From Mesorhizobium loti (GTDB taxonomy: Bacteria; Pseudomonadota; Alphaproteobacteria; Rhizobiales; Rhizobiaceae), in NCBI GenBank assembly GCA_002356515.1, contig AP017605.1:6247020-6311019 (forward strand): 64,000 bases of DNA, given 5' to 3'. The translations under genes were made by a program, and so were the position numbers. The notes under the pieces are model-generated. The model was not told the DNA's origin, made no database searches, and saw only the letters and a program-made list of their open reading frames with translations. Positions 61,453-64,000 of this stretch are shown here, piece after piece; within the stretch, counting starts at the first letter, position 1; each line of letters opens with the position of its first letter.

Positions 61453-61536
61453 CCGGTCCCGATCGGCGGCGCCAGGGACCAAGGGCCGCCAGGGTCCTCT
61501 TTCCGGAACGGTGGAAATGTGAGGGGTTAGAAAGCA

Positions 61537-61854
61537 ATGTTGAAATGTCGATTTCTAGAACCGTCGGCGGAAGCCTCGTTTGAACGCAACCTCGCCGATG
61601 GGCTGGCCTACCGCTTTCTCAACCGATTTCAGGGGCGAGTGGTTCGCAGTACGTTGAGCATTCACGCATATCGCCAAATGCTCGTTGGGTTTGTTGTGGA
61701 ACGGGCCATCGGTTATGGGTTTTTGCCGCGACCCGGGTGGCTGCTGCCAAGGCTTTGCGAAATGTTGGTCGTACCTGTTGAGACGATATGCAGTAGAGCT
61801 GGCGTCCCAGCACGCTTTGCTCAGAATTTCTTGGTGGTCGAGAGAAAAAGATAG
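61537..61854 (+). pseudogene. C-terminal fragment of the 46037 methyltransferase
   Basis: From about 61580: ERNLADGLAYRFLNRFQGRV, VRSTLSIHAYRQMLVGFVVE, RAIGYGFLPRPGWLLPRLCE, matching the last 88 codons of 46037-46816 with a three-codon deletion (SNG) and several substitutions. The SAM-binding half is absent, so it is not an enzyme. The start at 61537 is open frame only. Confidence 0.8.
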
Positions 61855-62215
61855 TGAAGCGCGCCAGGAAAGGCATCGAATCGACTAACGGAACGAAGAC
61901 CGCTTGCGAGCTTAATGCTCAATGATCGCGCGAAATCAACGTCCTGGAACAATCGCTGGCCAACAACGTCCTGAGACGACGATGGCCGACGTCATCTCGG
62001 TCGACGAACTCACGCGCAAACTCATTGCCGACGCAAAGGCCCTTGGCATTAAGCGGAGCGAGAAGAGGTCAACAGCCTCTATCGGACGATCCTCGACGCG
62101 ATTGTCATTACGACCCCAGCCTGACCGAATAGCCCTTGCCACCAAGTACGATCCGAGGAATATAATCCTCTCATTTCGGCGACACTCCAACGGAGATCGC
62201 CAATGTGGGACCGGC
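61580..62215 (+). repeat. Segmental duplication, decayed copy (partner 46532-47185)
   Basis: Covers the methyltransferase 3' end, the spacer and a broken DUF768 gene in the same order as the source, with substitutions and indels. Confidence 0.85.
61922..62130 (+). pseudogene. Decayed DUF768 copy
   Basis: Shows SLANNVLR in one frame and ADVISVDELTRKLIADAKAL, GIKRSEKRSTASIGRSSTR in another; the intact gene has ADVISVDELTHKLIADAKAI, GIKRGEIDEEVDSLYRTI. At least two frameshifts. Confidence 0.8.
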
Positions 62216-62216
62216 G

Positions 62217-62317
62217 CGGCCGAGCCAACCTTCAAAAAGCCTTTCCAGCACGCGGCGCGACCGTTTCATTCATCCTGTTTCCTGTCAGGGCAAACGACAG
62301 TGCATGTAAATCGTTCC
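62217..62317 (-). pseudogene. Relic of the ku start and its EcfG promoter
   Basis: Plus-strand 62217-62275 matches the first 17 codons of ku and its leader (CATCCTGTTT). Upstream on the minus strand the promoter GGAAC (62317-62313), 17 nt, CGTT (GTT at 62295-62293) is intact, although no coding sequence remains for it. Confidence 0.75.
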
Positions 62318-62350
62318 GTCGACCGGGCTGAGATCCTCAGCTGGTGCGTA

Positions 62351-64000
62351 CTATGAAGGATCGTCGAGAATCGTCCTCACCTTTTCGGCGAGATCTTCAA
62401 GGCTGAAAGGCTTCGGTAAAAGCTGCGTTCCAGGATCGAGGATGCCGTTGTGAACGATGGCGTTGCGCGTGTAGCCCGTGGTGTAGAGGATCTTGAGCTT
62501 GGGGTTGTCCTTGCGCAAGATATCCGCCAACTGGCGTCCAGACATTTCCGGCATAACGACGTCGGTGAATAGCAGGGACAGTTGCTGCCCGGCTTCAATC
62601 ATCTTGATCGCTTCGTTAGGACCAATGGCTTCGACGACCGTATAGCCAAGTTCGCGCAACGCTTCGGCTGAGACGGCGCGGACGCGATCCTCGTCTTCAA
62701 CCACCATGACGATTTCGCTTGGCAGGCCGCCATCTATCGACCTTGGTTTGAGCTCGGGAGTATCCTGGTTGGTGCTGCCATAATGCCGTGGCAGATAGAT
62801 CTTGATCGTCGTGCCGACGCCGGGCTCGGAGTATATTCTGACGTTGCCGCCCGATTGCCGGACAAAACCGTAAACCTGGCTGAGGCCAAGTCCGGTCCCC
62901 TTGCCAACGCCCTTGGTCGTGTAAAAGGGATCGAAGGCCTTGGCGAGAACATCCGGGGTCATGCCCGTGCCGGTATCGGTCACGGCGATTAGCACGAATT
63001 GTCCGGCCGCAATGGCGGACTCACGAGCGTATCGCTCATCGACATAGGCGTTCGACGTCTCAATGGTCAGCTTGCCGCCGTTGGGCATGGCGTCACGTGC
63101 GTTGACCGACAGGTTGAGCAAGGCGCTTTCCAGCTGACTGGGATCGGCCTTGACCTGCCAGAGGCCGGCACCGAAAGCCGTCTCCACCTTGATCGTCTCG
63201 CCGAGCGTGCGCATCAAGAGATCGGTCATCCCGCCGACCAGGCGGTTCGCGTTGATGGGCTCCGGCTTGAGCGGTTGCTGTCGCGAAAAGGCCAAGAGCC
63301 GCTGGGTAAGGGCGGCGGCACGGTGAGCCCCATCCATGGCGCCTTCGACAAATCGGCCGACGTCTGTCTCACCCTTGGTCAATTTGCGCTGAAGCAGATT
63401 GAGTCCACCGATAATGACCGCAAGCATGTTGTTGAAGTCGTGCGCAATCCCCCCCGTCAACTGGCCGACTGCCTCCATTTTTTGAACCTGCCGCAGCTGT
63501 TCCTCTGTCTTAGAACGTTCCGCCACTTCGTCGATGACGCGTTGTTCCAGCGTAGCGTTGAGTGTCTGCAGTGCGGCCTCTGCGCGCCGTCTTTCAGCCA
63601 ATTCGCGTTCGCTTGACTGGAAGAGGCGGGCATTGTCGATGGCCGTTGCTGCATGGCCGGCGATGCCGAGGAGAGCACTCTCATGTTCAGGACGAAACTT
63701 GCCGGTTTCCGCGTGACCGAAGAACAAACCGCCCAGAACTTCGCCGGAGTTCGACACGACTGGCACCGCCAGATAGGAGCGAACCGGGAGATGGCCTTCC
63801 GGCATGCCCTTGCGCGGCGCGTTCTTGCCGTACCGTGGATCCTTGAGAATGTCGTCCGATCGAACGACGCCTGTCCCAAGGAAGGTCGGTTCGAACATCG
63901 CCGTCGCGCGTGGCATGGGGTAATTTTGGAAGGCCGAACGTGGAGCACCTGACAGGGCGTAGAGCATGTAGCTGCCGCCCTGGTCGTCGAGCACGTTGTA
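62351..64000 (-). CDS. Hybrid histidine kinase (GAF-HisKA-HATPase-REC), 5' end outside the window
   Basis: At least 547 residues. GAF domain with GVVRSDDILKDPRYGKNAPR, LPVRSYLAVPVVSNSGEVLG; HisKA of the IAHDFNNMLA type; HATPase_c with NARDAMPNGG, DTGTGMTPDVL and GTGLGLSQVYG; C-terminal receiver with acceptor Asp in LLFTDVVMPEMSGRQL and Lys in LLPKPFSLEDL. Similar in its last half to the kinase at 34938. Soluble as far as visible; the signal domain may extend beyond 64000. Confidence 0.9.
   Translation of the reverse strand, partial: YNVLDDQGGSYMLYALSGAPRSAFQNYPMPRATAMFEPTFLGTGVVRSDDILKDPRYGKNAPRKGMPEGHLPVRSYLAVPVVSNSGEVLGGLFFGHAETGKFRPEHESALLGIAGHAATAIDNARLFQSSERELAERRRAEAALQTLNATLEQRVIDEVAERSKTEEQLRQVQKMEAVGQLTGGIAHDFNNMLAVIIGGLNLLQRKLTKGETDVGRFVEGAMDGAHRAAALTQRLLAFSRQQPLKPEPINANRLVGGMTDLLMRTLGETIKVETAFGAGLWQVKADPSQLESALLNLSVNARDAMPNGGKLTIETSNAYVDERYARESAIAAGQFVLIAVTDTGTGMTPDVLAKAFDPFYTTKGVGKGTGLGLSQVYGFVRQSGGNVRIYSEPGVGTTIKIYLPRHYGSTNQDTPELKPRSIDGGLPSEIVMVVEDEDRVRAVSAEALRELGYTVVEAIGPNEAIKMIEAGQQLSLLFTDVVMPEMSGRQLADILRKDNPKLKILYTTGYTRNAIVHNGILDPGTQLLPKPFSLEDLAEKVRTILDDPS

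Noticed and set aside
61512..61536. GGAAC followed by GGTTAG before the methyltransferase fragment
   Set aside because: After 17 nt the sequence is TTA, not GTT, and the downstream frame is only a fragment.

Overview
The window looks like a chromosomal accessory region of a Mesorhizobium-type alphaproteobacterium. This rests on gene content: three copies of the Mesorhizobium-restricted DUF768 family, an IncP-type trb cluster in the order found in rhizobial integrative elements, a Ku plus LigD-like ligase repair set, an RpoE-ChrR module, and many promoters matching the rhizobial general-stress sigma factor EcfG/RpoE2. No rRNA, tRNA or CRISPR array was seen.

Layout. 0-7 kb: a decayed secreted hydrolase, a SARP/TolB/TPR regulator, a DUF1127 protein, an OmpR-type response regulator and a polar amino-acid ABC transporter without an adjacent binding protein. 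7.3-16.7 kb: a complete trbBCDEJKLFGI mating-pore operon that ends in a truncated DUF2274 gene; no relaxase or coupling protein is present, so it looks like a stranded part of an integrative element. 17-25.4 kb: pseudogenes, duplicated fragments, an orphan lasso-leader-type RiPP precursor, small secreted proteins, a PNPOx-family stress protein and a frameshifted ABC transporter. 25.5-29 kb: small stress-type genes including a YqjD/YqjE-like membrane module. 29.2-37 kb: two large soluble hybrid histidine kinases, the first with about ten tandem HAMP units. 37-52 kb: very small genes, zinc-ribbon proteins, gene fragments, and the NHEJ genes ligD-like and ku. 53-61.4 kb: the sigma E/ChrR photo-oxidative stress regulon (DUF1365, FAD oxidoreductase, rpoE, chrR, DUF1295, cyclopropane synthase, photolyase, DUF2177, DUF2147). 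61.5-62.3 kb: a mosaic of fragments copied from the 46.5-47.2 kb region and from the ku promoter. 62.35 kb to the end: a third hybrid kinase, cut by the window edge.

Two regulatory themes organise the right-hand part. First, GGAAC-N17-GTT, the EcfG promoter with an invariant 17-nt spacer, occurs about fifteen times between 18.7 and 62.3 kb, nearly always just upstream of a small gene, of ku, of a PRC-barrel protein or of the poly-HAMP kinase. By simple composition about two would be expected by chance. Second, TGATCC-N18-TA(G/A)(A/C)A, matching the Rhodobacter sigma E promoter, occurs three times, in front of the divergent oxidoreductase and rpoE operons and of the DUF2147-photolyase operon.

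The most novel-looking objects are: a family of three related two-hairpin elements, two of them directly behind EcfG promoters (candidate stress-induced small RNAs or leader attenuators); several EcfG promoters placed so close to the start codon that the mRNAs should be leaderless or nearly so; two tiny EcfG-driven membrane proteins of 25 and 41 residues; and the orphan RiPP precursor, whose core lacks the acidic residue needed for a classical lasso ring.
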